A DNA stretch of 64,000 nt from Perca fluviatilis. Lineage: Eukaryota > Chordata > Actinopteri > Perciformes > Percidae. Under the pieces are notes generated by a model. That model was not told where the DNA came from, ran no database searches, and saw only the letters and a list, made by a program, of their open reading frames with translations. Location of the stretch: positions 7,694,403 to 7,758,402 of the forward strand of contig NC_053112.1 in the NCBI RefSeq assembly GCF_010015445.1, in the 5' to 3' direction. Of the stretch, positions 23,003 to 35,339 are shown piece after piece; the stretch's first letter is position 1, and the number at the start of each line of letters is the position of its first letter. Position numbers and translations under genes: made by a program.

Positions 23003-24400
23003 ATGAATATTGTTCTAGTTTCTTCTCTCCTCTGTGACATTAAACTGAATATCTTTGAGTTGTGGACAAAACAAGACATTTGAGGACGTCATCTTGGGCT
23101 TTTGGGAAACACTGATCCACAATAATCAAAAGATTAAACAACTGAAAACTGAATAGCTTTGGGGTTTGGAAATGTGCTATGATACGCAAAAACATTTTTG
23201 TATCAGACTTTTTATTTCAGATATTTGTATTCACAAATACGGGGTAGAGTAATGTGACAGCAAACTAAACAAACACTGCAGAACATGCAGAGAGGCTTTT
23301 CTCAAAATTACATCGACCCGCACCTCGCTGGGCGCAGTGCGTAGTGTGTGCGTTGTGACCGGGCCCCAATGCTCCGCCTACACTAACACCAGTATCCTCC
23401 CTTCACTGCACATTTAAGTAAAATATAAGTAGCCAATTTGATTTTGTCCTTGTTGCTTTTGGGTCAACTTTTGTGATGTGAAAGCCCCCTTACTGCTTTA
23501 TATTCCATTGTGTTTTTGATATATTTTGAATGTCGTGTGTTTTCCTTCTCATAGGCTAAATAAAGGTATTCCCACTATAAATTGGTGCATAAAAGTGTAT
23601 CAGAATGCAGGAAATGAAGTGTTTGACGCTCAAAATAACCCTGTGGGAGTACACCCAGACCCCCCACTTTGATATGACCTCAGGAACAATCAGGAGGTTG
23701 GAAAAAGAGCACAGGTGTTGAATCCGGCCCGTATATCAATTTAGGTTTACAATACATTTTGGCCCGCCTAGTTGTGCGACAAACCAAAAAGACCAGAAAC
23801 TGTTTTTCAAACTGCAATTATACAACTCTCTGAGCAGAATTTACCGACTTTAAGACTCAGAAATTCCCCCAGAAGCAAAGAGTTTTCATATTCAGGCTGT
23901 GGAACAGGTTGCTGTGTTTGCCTGCTTTTGCTAAGTCTATGATGGCTAAGGAACATTTTTATGGCTTTATGTGGACCAAACAAAGGGAGAAGGCTATATG
24001 AGAGTCATGATAATGAAATATAAGCATTTCAGTAAACTACACGTCTGGCCCTTAATGCGATTTTCATTTTCTGGTGTGAGGCCCTTGAGTGTGACACCCT
24101 TGAGTTACCGATCAGGCACACATGTCTCAACCATGTCCGACAGGACGGGACAAAGCCATTCAGTGATTTATAAACCAATAAAAAAAATCATTCTGTGACA
24201 GATAACCAATGTTGAGATTTCAACATACAAGAGTACACCCACGCAACCTGGGGTCACTCTGTGTGATTGTGACTATGATGCTTTATCGCTGTAATTTGAT
24301 ACTAAAGACAACACAAGCTGTCAATGTCCCGGTCAGCTGTTGGGTGAACAGTCTCTGATGTCAATGTTGGTTTTTCTTTCTAAATGTACTTCACATTTTC
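23003..24400. other. Upstream region of gene copy 1, repeat-derived
   Basis: It contains an inverted fragment of the repeat of 2130-2720 (about 23003-23125). It also contains a block shared with 14885-15210 (23600-23890) and a block shared with 62700-63090 (23910-24300). The last may derive from a LINE C-terminal region, since the minus strand at 62760-62969 reads VYKSLNGFVPSC. No independent gene is visible. Confidence 0.5.
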
Positions 24401-24422
24401 ACAATGGACACAGAAACTGTGT

Positions 24423-24544
24423 TGAATCATGATGACTTTGATTACTGATCCAGTTGCTTTGAGGAAACAAGCCATTATAACTCATAAAACAGGTCGGTCC
24501 GCTTGAATCATGATATATAAACTCAGATTTTTCTGTCTGAAGAC
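24423..24544 (+). promoter_or_regulatory. Promoter of gene copy 1, TATA box at 24514-24521
   Basis: TATATAAA at 24514-24521 lies in a block conserved in all three copies (see 40712 and 63208). A site at 24423-24429 reads TGAATCA where the other two copies have the AP-1 consensus TGAGTCA. Transcription would start near 24545, giving a short 5' non-coding exon. Confidence 0.65.
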
Positions 24545-24607
24545 ACAGAGCTGCAAACTTCCATCAATAAAGAAAGGTTATCCTCTACTTGGAACAACGT
24601 TCGAACC
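24545..24607 (+). other. 5' non-coding exon of gene copy 1
   Basis: The exon runs from about 30 bases after the TATA box to the donor ACC|GTAAGAA (intron from 24608). It has no ATG. Its sequence is nearly the same as 40830-40892 and 63335-63397. The 5' UTR intron then runs to the acceptor at 25983. The left end is inferred from TATA spacing. Confidence 0.6.
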
Positions 24608-25994
24608 GTAAGAAACATCTTTTTTTCTGTTATTGTTTGTATTGCTATATTGTCAGTGCTGTTTTTGGTATATTGTATTTGTTATATTTGATGAAGATTT
24701 CATCACTTGTTTGTTTTACACAGCACTTTGTAGGACCACTTATTGGTCTTTGCCTGCTACGTGTCTTCTGGGTACAACTTGTACTTTATGACTGTTTGTG
24801 TATTAATGTTGGATATAATTAAAAGGCACATTTTAACTTAATTTGTCGTGATGTTGTGCAGATTGTTTATCTGATAAAAGGACGACAACAAAAACATTGA
24901 CATATATTTCTGTAAATATAAATCTTTAAATTCAGCTAATAACACCTTTTTCCCCTTAAGAATAATGTTTGTATGCTTGTTTTCCTCGGTTCATTTCCCT
25001 CGTTTCACAGATTTTCTAGAAAAGAGGATAAATATCTCGAAACAAGACGGAATTTATTTTCGGATGCTTCTGCAAATATACTTTTAGGGACATGAACATA
25101 TATTTCTGTAACTATACTTCTTTAAATTACGACTTTAACTACTAACACTGCTTTTTTGAATAGATGATCTCATTTGTTGTGGAATCAGGTAAAACAACAG
25201 TAGATGAAGTTCTTCAGGACAGTGTTCTGCAATAATTATTAATAATCAGAATCATCACCGATAGTTCTGCTTTTTCTCACCATGTGCTCCCGACTATTCT
25301 TCAGCAGAAACATGTTTTAAACTCTCCTCACCACCAGACGACCCTGTAAACTCCGCTAAGTCTACACCTTTAAAAAGTTCTGTTATTTGTCAATGGAAAC
25401 TGGTTCCAAACGCACCAAATGTTTTCCTCAAAAGCCCTGAATCTTTTAGGGTTTTTGACAGAACTGTTTGGATCATTTCCAGTTTCTAAAGTGTGACAAT
25501 TTTTCATTGAGTACTTTTACCTTTGATGCTTTGAGTACATTTTCCTGAAGAAACCGTGCACGTTGCTGTTCCTGCAGTGATGATGAACAATCAGCGATGG
25601 CTGTCAGACTGGTTAGCTGTCACATTCTGCAAACTCATGATGTTAACCATGAACACCTGAGCTCTTTGTTCACAAGGTTGGCTGATTACTTATGGTTATT
25701 ATTTACTGAGCTTTTGAGCGCATGGTCCGACCAGCACTGTTTCAAGCTCTCTTGTGGGACATTTCAAGCGTTCTTGGGGCCTCCTGGAAGCCACGGGGCC
25801 CTAAGCAGCTGCTTAGTTTACTTCTGCGTCGGGTCGGCTCTGGCTGCTGCTGTAAATGGAGCATGCCCCCGAACTCTTCTTAGGTGTGGGCTGAGCCCAA
25901 AATGGCTTCACCCCTGCAAATGAAAACAATTTGACTCACCTAACATCATCCTCCTCTAACCCTGATGATGTTTTTCTCCACAGAAACCGTTGAC

Positions 25995-27086
25995 ATGAAG
26001 TTTGGGTTGCTGGTGGTATTGGCGGTGGCCGTTCTGGTGCCCAGCCTGTCCGAGGGCCGGAACGTCTCCAGATGCGAGCTGAGAGAAAAGCTCGGGCAGG
26101 CGATCACGCTGCCCCCACGTCTTCAAAAGTTCAAGCAACAATACCTGGCAACAGGTGAGGTTAATAAAACTCCTGAGAGTTAAATAAGTCACATCATCAC
26201 CTCCAGAGTCACCAGCATCAATTACTCTCTGAGATAATACAGAGCAGGAAGACAGATAAGAGTAAGAGAGTTTGTTCCTGCAAACAGGAAGAAAACAAAC
26301 TGCAGAAAGAGATGTCCACATGCAAAGATAAATTAAAGGTGCTGTAGGTAGTATTGTGAAGATCCAGGATTTAGCCAAAAAATTTGAACATCGACAACTT
26401 CTCAGTCCCTCCCCCCCCTTTCTGCTAAAGCCCAAAACGGTCTCCTAAGCCCCTCCCCCCACAAGGGAGAATGAATGCATGTGCATGAGCAGTGATTGAC
26501 ATGCAGTTAGACACCCCCAACCTCCCCCTGGCCCTGATTGGTGCATCTGAACAGGGAGCGGTGGATTTTTGCAAATCACACTACAGTGTGTAGGTGGTGC
26601 CAGAGGAGCCGGATTGTTTTTTTAAATGACCTGCTTCATGTAGTTCTACTGGAACATAGGGTCAGTTTTAGCAAATATGACAATCATCAATAATGTTGAT
26701 TTGTTGACTAAGTGAGTAAAGGCCAATAAGAAAACAGTTAGAACAGTCTGGTAAGTTCAGAAAATGACATCACTTTACTGTAATTCAGCCTTTAAAACCA
26801 TGAAAAGACAACACTTATATTACGATATCCAAAATGCCGATATAATATCAATATACTGTATTGCCAAGCCCTAGCTGCAACTAACAATTGTTCTCATTGA
26901 CGATTAATCCGTACATGATTTTCTCCAATAATCCAGGAGTTGTTTTCAGTAGCGTTTTAAAGGAAAAAAGAAAATTGGTGAGGCACCAACCATTTCAAAA
27001 GATAGGTTTACATACCCGTAAAACTACACTACTCTGTATCTCTCTCTTTTAACATACCAGCAAACAGCAAACAGCTCCACAAAACA

Positions 27087-27157
<71 letters not shown>

Positions 27158-30100
27158 TACCACTGTCCCTTACCTAAATTGGTAATGAAATATTTAAGGT
27201 GACACAACCAGAACAAATGCGCCCAACATACAATAATAGCATTGAGCTCAACACCATGAAGTCCACAGACAACCTTTTATGGATACAGGTCTATACAAAC
27301 CCATTCTATGTCATTGACATTAATAGACCAGCATACCTATCATTCGATCCAACGCAACATGACCAATTCACAGACCAGCACCACTTACACTTACTTACTC
27401 ACTTATTGACTATCACCTTTTTTGTTTTTCACTTCAACTTTATTTTAAAATGTAACTTCTCTATTTTGTCCTTCTTTGCTTCCCTCCATCTGGGTGCATG
27501 GCTTGTTTGTTGCAGTTATCTGTGAGGTGAACAGCCGGTCCCGTCTCAACACCGGCCTGGTCAAGGTGTTCGGCAAACACACAACCACAACCACAGCCAC
27601 GCCAACAACTACGGTCACAACACGACCGACTACCACCCAAACAACTACCACCCAACCAACAACCACCCAGATGACTACCACCCAAACAACTACCACCCAA
27701 CCAACAACCACTCAGATGACTACCACCCAAACAACTACCACCCAACCAACAACCACCCAGATGACTACCACCCAAACAACTACCAGCCAACCAACAACCA
27801 CTCAGATGACTACCACCCAAACAACTACCACCCAACCAACAACCACCCAGATGACTACCACCCAAACAACTACCACCCAACCAACAACCACCCAGATGAC
27901 TACCACCCAAACAACTACCACCCAAAGAACTACCAAGCCAACAACTATGGTCAAAACACAACGGACTACCACCCAAAGAACTACCAAGCCAAAAACTCCG
28001 GTCAAAACACAACGGACTACCACCCAAAGAAATACCAAGCCAAAAACTCCGGTCAAAACACAACGGACTACCACCCAAAGAAGTACCAAGCCAACAACTA
28101 TGGTCAAAACACAACGGACTACCACCCAAAGAACTACCAAGCCAACAACTCCAGTCAAAACACGATGGACTACCACCCAAACAACTACCACTGCTCCAAC
28201 TACCACCAGACCAATCCCAACAGGTGCCACAAAATCAACCCTAGGCACAAATGGAACCAGAGCTGGCAACAACAGAAGAAAGCGTGACGCAAGCAGCGAG
28301 GAACTGCTGAATGAAGATGATGCTGAGGAAGGTGGGAAACGTAAGAAACGATCCAGCAAGGAACAATCCAGTGAGGAGACCAAGCAGTCGTCTCTCGGCC
28401 TTTACGGGATCTTCCAGCTGTCTGATGAGACCTTCTGTAATTCTGGTTATCACTCCTCCAAAAACAAGTGTAACACAACCTGCGATGGTGAGTCTTTGAA
28501 CCAGACACATACAGACATGATGATTATTTAAATGAGATATTTTGCACATTAAAAACTTTTTTTCTCCCCCTGAAGCCTTCACTGATGACAACATTATGGA
28601 CGACATTGATTGCTTAGTGAAGACTGATCAGTGGAGGTAAGCTTGAATTGTATTGGAATTGTTTAAGTTAGAATGAATATTTGAATATTGCATATAGATA
28701 GTGTAAAAATAATTTATATGTAATAGAGCTCAAAAGACTTTTTGGAAAAGTGACTTTTTGGACGGGTGCAAAAAAGTGAGCGTCAGACAAAAAGTAGCTG
28801 CCGTCTGCAGGAGCGCCCTGTGCCTTAAGTCCTTTTTTTTCCACTTGCTCCCAGAGTTTGTTTGTTTAAGCAGCAATATACGACCTATATTAATATTTTT
28901 AGTGGCGGTGCCATCTAGTAACCGTAGTAATTACAATGGGAGCAAAGCAGGAAGTAAGGTGACAAAATGACTTTCACCAGGGAGAGTGGGGTTCGAGGCC
29001 TGTTTGATAATAAAAAGAAAGTATTATATTATAGTTTTTTTTTTTTTTTTTAGGTAACAAGTCATGTTCGGTGTCACATACGTAAAGCCTTTAACCCCAA
29101 AAATGATCTTTTTCTTAACTTAAATTAAGTAGTTTTGCTTCCAAAACATAGCCAAACTGTGACACACAAAACGTTAAAAACATGTTTAAAATTGCAACCT
29201 TTACATTCAAAAAATGCGTCTGGTTTAGATATGAACCATTATTTCCTGCCTCCGCTAGGGGCGCCATTTTATGAAAAGCTCCTGTGGGTTGTATTAGAGG
29301 TTGGGGATAAATAACTCATAGTCTCTCATTGCCAGAACATCCTCTACAGCGCTGTGGAGGAAGGTCTGGCTAGTCCATACAGCATTCTGGGATGGGAGAA
29401 AAACATGCTCTGGTTTATTGGCATGTCTTTAAACCAATTGTAAGGTTTAGCCCCATGGTGGAAGGAGGAGACATGGACTCAGGAGTTCTTCACCGGGTGC
29501 TTTGATTTATTTCTCCCCCATTCACGGGGAAAGTGTGGTAGTGCATGGATGAAGTATTACAAAAATATATCAAAAATAACAAAAACAACAAAGAAACTAA
29601 TTTTAAACAATACAAAAGCCTAAATCAGGCCCTGACTATTGGGCTCCACCACCTGCACCCTTCTAGGGCAAAACTGTTCTCCCCCAAGGAGCCTCTGCCA
29701 CCTTCCTTTATACCTGAAACCCCTCCTACAAGACAAACCAAAGTTAATTGGAAATCAATCAACCCCATCATGTTACCTCAACATTCCAAAACATTTCTGG
29801 CTACATCAATACACAATAAATATTAATAAATGTTATATGCTGAACAAGCTTCTCAAAAACCGAAAACTTAAGACACTCCAGTACCCCCCCTCTGTACTGG
29901 CTTACACTTGGACTGTTCCAGGTCCTGCCCCCCATAAATTACTCCGGACTCTGTCACTTCCTGTTTGCCGCTTCGACCCAGCTCCCTGTGTCAGTACCCG
30001 ATCCGTTCCACCGGCACGATCTGTTCTGCGCATGTGCAAGATGACACGTATGCCATGACGTATGCGCAGATGATAATACTGTTTTACGACCTGTCCAATC

Positions 30101-31899
30101 TGTTCCACGCTAGCCTCAGGCTAGCCTCCACCGGGATAGCTAACAGCTAATTCGGCTAACCGCTAGCCGACAGCCTTCAGTCTAAAATAACACATGCGCA
30201 GAACGGATCGTGCAGGCAGAACGGACAGCTAGATTCAGTCTAAAATAGCGTTAAGTCAAACTTAATGGGAAAAGCAGGCTACAGCTAAATTAAGAGTTCA
30301 CAGTAATAACAATAAAGACAAGTATTGAGTGATTGTATTTTAAAGTAGAACTGACGTAACAGCTGTTATATATGTTAATATGTTTATTTTCAAGTTTTAT
30401 TTTGAGGGTCTTTTAAAGTTTACATGCTGTCTCAGCTAGCGGTTAGCCGAATTAGCTGTTAGCTAAACTAACGTTAGCTTCCCGGTGGAGGCTAACGGCA
30501 GACCGCTATAATAACCTAGCGGTTAGCCAAATTAACCGTTAGCTAAACTAATGTTAGCTTCCCGGTGGAGGCTAACGGCAGACCGCTATAATAACCTAGC
30601 GGTCCGCCGAATTAGCTATTAGCTAAACTAACGTTAGCTGGAGGCTAGCGTGGGAACAGATTGGGTAGTGTCATAAATCCTCGTACCACAGCCGCATGCA
30701 TGAACATCTTGCGCATGCGCAGAACGGATTGTGCAGGTGGAAAGGATCGGGTACTGACACCCTGCTTGAAAATGAGAATAGGTGAATGAGACATTTTGAT
30801 GACCTTGAGTAAATCCATTAACCTAAAATAAATGACTTGAAATTAACTGTGTATGTGTCGTATTTATCAAATCATGCTTTCTACTCTTTCGACTAGTACT
30901 TAAATACATTGAAAGGAAATAACATGAATTGACAAGCCATGTGTCCATTGATGCTAGCCCACATGCTGATGGTAATGCTAATGCTACCAGTCATATGCTA
31001 ATGCTCATGCTAGGGTCAGCTTAGCATGCTAGGACCAATGCTACCACTGGCTTAAATGAAGGCATGGGGTAGCCCCATGATACCAATCACAATCGTCTTG
31101 GGCGGTGTTAAGCGCCGGACGGAGCAACGGTTCCTCTGCAAAATAGCCTCAGGAAGGAACTTGTTTTGGTGGAACATGTGTACGTTCAAAAGTTTTTTTA
31201 GTCGTGCAACAGAAAACTCAGATTGGACATATAGTCTAGCTAGCTGTCTGGATTTACCCTGCAGAGATCTGAGGAGCAGTTAACCATAGTCCTCACAAAT
31301 CCACCGGAGTTTACAAAACAAAGAAAAAGTAAGGTGACGGATATATCGGCGAAAATACACGCATCCAGCAAAATGTTCCTGCGGCACCGGAGCAATCCTG
31401 GAAATGGAACTTTGATAATATAGACCAAACAACTCCCAACGTTGTATGGTTAGGAGGACTTGTTGTTGGAACGGTTGTTTCTGCCTTAAAATAATTCGAA
31501 TCAATGAATGAGGCTTATATTTGACAGATTATAGCCCACCCAGAACTTTGTACCTTCTGAAATACCTTTGTAAAAGGGACACTACAACCAGTAACATACA
31601 ATTTTTAACAGGCTGCACACAATCCCACAGAAAGGATTTTGATTATTAGCTATAATGTCTAAACCATCCAAGTTAGACTGACCATGAGCTAGGAGGTTGT
31701 AAAAGAAAATTAATTGAATTCAAACAGTGAAGAACAATGAAACAATAAAATGATAAAAGAATATGGTGCTTAATGACAAAATAATAACGGCTGTACTAAC
31801 AAATGTTTCACCTTTTTTCTTCGTCACAATAGGTTGTTTTTAAATTCTGCCTCTCGCGAGTGCCAATATGGCACCAACAACTTTTTCGACAAATGTTAA
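25995..31899 (+). CDS. Lysozyme-fold protein with mucin-like insertion, copy 1 (419 aa)
   Basis: The coding exons are 25995-26154, 27516-28487, 28576-28636 and 31833-31899. They join in frame with intron phases 1, 1 and 2, the C-type lysozyme pattern; coding lengths are 160, 972, 61 and 67. ATG 25995 was chosen because the acceptor ends at 25983. A signal peptide covers about residues 1-21. Eight cysteines (27, 56, 361, 372, 376, 390, 408, 419) follow the lysozyme order, with RCEL, YGIFQL (350-355) and the alpha-lactalbumin-like calcium loop DDNIMDDI (381-388). Lysozyme Glu35 and Asp53 correspond to Arg61 and Leu349, so hydrolase activity is not expected. Residues 76-289 are a Thr-rich repeat domain, a likely O-glycan scaffold. 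Polybasic sites RRKR (307-310) and KRKKR (328-332) follow. Secretion is expected; the role is unknown. The family assignment is strong, and expression is inferred. Confidence 0.9.
26337..26870. mobile_element. Truncated TTAA-type MITE in intron 1 of copy 1
   Basis: AGGTGCTGTAGGTAG follows TTAA at 26333-26336, a piggyBac-type MITE end as I recall it from teleosts. The matching right end is missing, and the segment trails into a second repeat fragment near 26820-26880. The paralogous intron of copy 2 (near 42860) has short ATTA repeats and no insert. Confidence 0.5.
27087..27155. repeat. (CA)n microsatellite
   Basis: An uninterrupted CA dinucleotide run of about 34 units lies in intron 1 of gene copy 1. 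It is likely to vary in length. Confidence 0.95.
27629..28168 (+). repeat. Coding minisatellites of copy 1 (45 bp x6, 51 bp x5)
   Basis: Six exact-length 45-bp units (27629-27898) encode TTTQTTTTQPTTTQM, residues 92-181. A single TTTQT module links them to five 51-bp units (27914-28168). These encode TTTQRTTKPTTMVKTQR with variants, residues 187-271, and give about four Lys/Arg per unit. All units are multiples of three, so copy-number change keeps the frame. The domain lacks cysteine. Confidence 0.95.
29440..31075. mobile_element. Copy-1-specific insertion in intron 3
   Basis: In copy 2 the sequence AAACCAATCACAATCG (48433-48448) is continuous. Here it is split, with AAACCAATTG before and ATACCAATCACAATCG after. 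The inserted block starts GTAAGGTTTAGCCCCATGG and ends GGGGTAGCCCCATGAT. It includes another element at 29989-30759. Open frames inside (29545-30058) show no family features. Confidence 0.6.
29989..30759. mobile_element. TIR element with internal tandem repeats
   Basis: The ends TGTCAGTACCCGATCC and GGATCGGGTACTGACA are perfect inverted repeats, flanked by CCCTG (29984-29988 and 30760-30764). The interior has about three copies of a roughly 80-bp unit (CTAGCGGTTAGCC(G/A)AATTA..., from about 30435 to 30650) and an inverted partial copy near 30107-30175. Confidence 0.7.
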
Positions 31900-32230
31900 A
31901 AAGAAGCTGACACGTTCTCCACCTGCTGCTGAAGCTCCCACCAACAATCATTTCTTCTACCTTCAACGTGACCTTTGATCCTCATGGTTTCATCTCAAAC
32001 ATTGTGGAGAATTTCTTCATTTTAACCAGTGAGATTATTTTGTTTCAGTTCCTTTGTGGGTGAATTTGCCCTCAACTTGAAGTTGAACTGACAAATGTAT
32101 TTTAGTAATTTGAATAGCTTTGATGATATTGTTTTACCACTTTAGTCTACTTTAAAGTGATTATTTCAAGATGAGAAAAACGAACAAAAACATGAATATT
32201 TTTTGCATCTTCTGCTATCTGTGATTTTCC

Positions 32231-32236
32231 AATAAA
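32231..32236 (+). terminator. Poly(A) signal of gene copy 1
   Basis: AATAAA lies about 330 bases after the stop codon at 31897-31899. The same context (TTTTC(C)AATAAAC(G/T)TATATCT) recurs at 49606-49611 in copy 2. Confidence 0.7.
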
Positions 32237-32254
32237 CGTATATCTACAATATGT

Positions 32255-33400
32255 GATTTGTATTTGAGTTTTCTGATCAGACTACTTATTCTGATAATTT
32301 ACAGTAAGGCAAGGCAACTTTATTTACTGTATATAGCACATTTCAGCGACAAGGTACAGTCAATTTGGTGTAAGGTGTTCATAAAATCATGTTTTGTTTG
32401 TTCCTACTTTGTAATGCGACCCAGAGCAGTGTTTTCTGTTCTCATGTCTAAACCAGATAACGTTACGGTCGCAGTTTTAAACACGTCGTTAACAGAGTGA
32501 AACGGTCGCAGTTTGACTACGTTTAGTCCACAAAACTACTTAGTTAAAACATTGTGGTTTGCGTTAAAATCTGACGTTAGTTACTTCATTTCCAGTTGCG
32601 CACATGATGCTGAACGCTGCTTTGTAAAGTAAACCTCACCGTTTACTTCATGTTCAAACAAAAATGAACCCCGGTCTCCTGGTTGAAAGTCCTGTGTTTG
32701 TTTGACCCATGGTCACTGTCACTATACATTTAAATATATATGTTGTAATTGCTGCTTGATGAAGCGACCCAAGGAAGCATTTTTCGGGGGAGAACAGTAT
32801 CTTCGTAGTCATTCCCCGACTGCATTGACAGTGCAGGACTCAGAGCACCGAATCATAAGACCCAGAAACTCTGACCAATCAGATCAGACAGGGTTTTTTT
32901 TTTTTTTGGGAGGAGGGGCTTAAACAGACAGGCGCCAAAATGGAGAAATTCAGACAGAGGGTGAATACAGGTATATTAAGACAGACATTATGACATTAAA
33001 GCATGTAAACTAATTCTAGTAAAAACCCAAAATACGTAAGAATCTGAAAATGAGCATGATATGGAACCTTTAATGTTTGATGTTCATAAACAAAAGTAAA
33101 ATATCTGAATACTTCTTCCACCACTGGTCATATGATAGTACGCTAAATATATTTTGGTTTTGGACTGTTACGTACTTGAAGGAGGAAACAAGCACCTTGA
33201 AGGCACCACATTGATTCTGGAACGAGGAGTAATGAGCTGAAACCTGAATGCAGCTGTGTAGTCTACGTGATACGCAGGTATACGCAGTATACCCACTAAG
33301 AAAGCTCCAGGATTTCCATATTCCCACTTAAAAATGTGCAATGGCACGTAACGACATACTTTCCATTATAATTATGATTTTTTTTTAATTTAGTACAGTA
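32255..33400. other. Tail of unit 1, repeat-derived
   Basis: The segment 32300-33400 parallels 49720-49770 plus 56281-59145 in unit 2 once the inserts there are removed. It contains the right end of a TTAA-type MITE (GCATGATATGGAACCT followed by TTAA at about 33070). No gene is visible. Confidence 0.55.
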
Positions 33401-33692
33401 CTTGAGTGGATGTAGGCTACTCAGTGGCGCAAAAAGTGGGTATGCGCTATATGCGGCGCATAGGGGCGCAGCACCATGGGGGTGCCAAAGCGATGGTTAA
33501 AAAAGTAATTTAAATGTTGCTGATAGCTACATTTAGATTTTGGTTAAACCCTATGGTACCAATGCATGACATATCTCAATTTTATTAAGGTAAAATAACA
33601 ACTGGTAAATATAAGGTAGCATGCACAAAAAATGACAAGAAGCTGGAAAACATAACTTATGCAATAACTCTGGTTTACCATGGAATCATTAA

Positions 33693-35339
33693 AGGGATAC
33701 TTCACCGATTTAGCATTCAGCTTTGTATCAGTAGAAACCTAATAGTATTTCTGAATGACCGTGCCTCCCTCCCTCTTGTCTCCCTGAGACGAGAGATTTC
33801 TGCATTTGGGGCCTGGAAAAAATCTTCCGATGACGTAAAATGACGATTTTTGCGTCATTGGAAGATTTTTGGGCCAGAGGCAAAGGACTACAGCCAGTAG
33901 TAGGATCTACTTCCGTATGTTTTCAACACGCCCACAGGGGGTTGGACTGCCGAGGTCTGGCCGAGGTATTCGAATGAAAACGACTGTCAGCCATTTTGAA
34001 TCTTCGCCAAACAGGCTTTCGGTTTTCAGCAGAAAACATTTACAATTATCTGCATTCAAACTACCGGGCGTGGTACCACCGGGATACATCGGTACAGATC
34101 GGAGAATATGGAGGAAACGTTATTACAGACGCAATACCGGCACACTACGTGAGCTTCGCCGCCACGGAGACCAGCGGTGTACGCTCAATGCCGCTAGCCG
34201 GCTAGGGGACATCCTCATCGGCTAGGTGGAAAGCTACGCGCTAGCTGTCCACCTGTCTCAGCCATCCTGCTTGCAAGTGTCTGCTCATTAAACAACAAGC
34301 TGGACTACATCCTCCTTCAACGAAACTCCCAAGTTTTTGTTGTTGTGGAAACATGCCTGAACAACAGTGTACCGGAACCGGGACTATCCAGCTACCAGGC
34401 TGCTCTCGCCGGCCCGTGGAGTCGGGCTGTGTTAAACGGACTGGTGTAGAAATAAAATCCAACTAGCTACTGCTAACTGCTGGTGGAGCTTGTGACTGTT
34501 AAATGCCGACCATTCGACACGACCACGCTAATTCACGGCTGTGTTTATACTCTGTGTTTAGCTACACCAATGCTAGTATGCGTTAGCTGAACTTTACGGA
34601 TCCTGCTTGCAAGTGTCGCGCATCATTTAAACCACAAACTGGACTACATCCAACTTCAACGACACTCCCAACGTGAGTTCAGAGACTTTGTGTTTTTGTT
34701 GTGGAAACATGCCTGATAATTATACCGACTGTCCAGCTACCAGGCCTGCTAGCCCTCCGAGCTAGAGATTCTCTGTCGCCAGGTAAAAGAGGTGGGCTGT
34801 GTTAACACCCGGTAAGGGTCAGAAATGTGGTGATTTGTATCCATTTAACTGCTAACTGCTGGTGGAGTTTGTGACTGTTAAATGCCGACCATTCTACATT
34901 ACACACTAATTCACGGCTGTATTTATGCTCGGTGTTTACAGCCCACCAAGCGCTAATGCTAGTATGCGTTAGCTGAACTTTACGGAGCCTATAAAGTGTG
35001 TGTACTAAATGTAGCCTGTTTCGTATGTCGTTTTTATATATGTTAAATGTGTAACACCACTTGAGTCACAATGTATATGGTTGAAATGACAATAAAACAC
35101 GCTTGAGTTGAGTTGAATGCCTCTGTCTGTCAAGCAGTAGGCGTGGCTTGGGAGTGGACTCAAAGCAACGAAGCAGGTGCATTCTGGGATTTGGTGTTTT
35201 TCATCCATATAAGACCAAAACACATTTTCTGGCTTTTCTCGGCCTAGAAGGCACCAATTTCAATTTTTTTTTCACATTTCTACTACATAAGTGACCCAAT
35301 TTAAAGATATATTCAGCTTTCCAGCGGTGAAATATTCCT
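33693..35339. mobile_element. TTAA-flanked element nested in the composite insertion
   Basis: The ends AGGGATACTTCACCG and, inverted, AGGAATATTTCACCG are flanked by TTAA (33689-33692, 35340-35343). The interior contains a diverged tandem duplication (CTGCTTGCAAGTGTC near 34268 and 34601). The 118-residue frame at 33869-34225 belongs to the element and lacks protein-family features. Confidence 0.7.

Larger units (their letters stand above)
28637..31832 (+). other. Intron 3 of gene copy 1
   Basis: It begins GTAAGC and ends ACAATAG. It holds a repeat shared with copy 2 (29285-29440 resuming at 31080-31435, which predates the duplication) and a copy-1-specific insertion at about 29440-31075. The TTAA at 29125-29128 is the empty site of the element at 47427-48116 in copy 2. 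Confidence 0.75.

Noticed and set aside
25597..25923. 108-residue frame just upstream of gene copy 1 (also 42220-42450)
   Set aside because: It lies in the 5' UTR intron and resembles a dispersed element (GGGGCCCTAAGCAGC). It is not conserved in length between the two copies.
25965..25994. In-frame upstream ATG codons before the chosen start of copy 1
   Set aside because: They lie before or across the acceptor ending at 25983. Starting at 25995 gives a normal signal peptide with cysteine 6 of the mature lysozyme in place.
27461..28383. Long minus-strand open frames opposite the copy 1 mucin repeats (239 and 193 residues)
   Set aside because: They are Gly/Cys/Leu and Val/Trp repeats produced by reading the complement of a 45/51-bp coding repeat. 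They lack start context, splice logic or family features, and the plus-strand frame explains the region.
25995..31899. Calling the genes active lysozymes
   Set aside because: The residues aligned to both catalytic acids are Arg and Leu in both copies, so a hydrolase label would mislead despite the clear fold similarity.
33869..34225. 118-residue Arg-rich frame
   Set aside because: It lies wholly within a TTAA-flanked non-autonomous element and has no recognisable domain.
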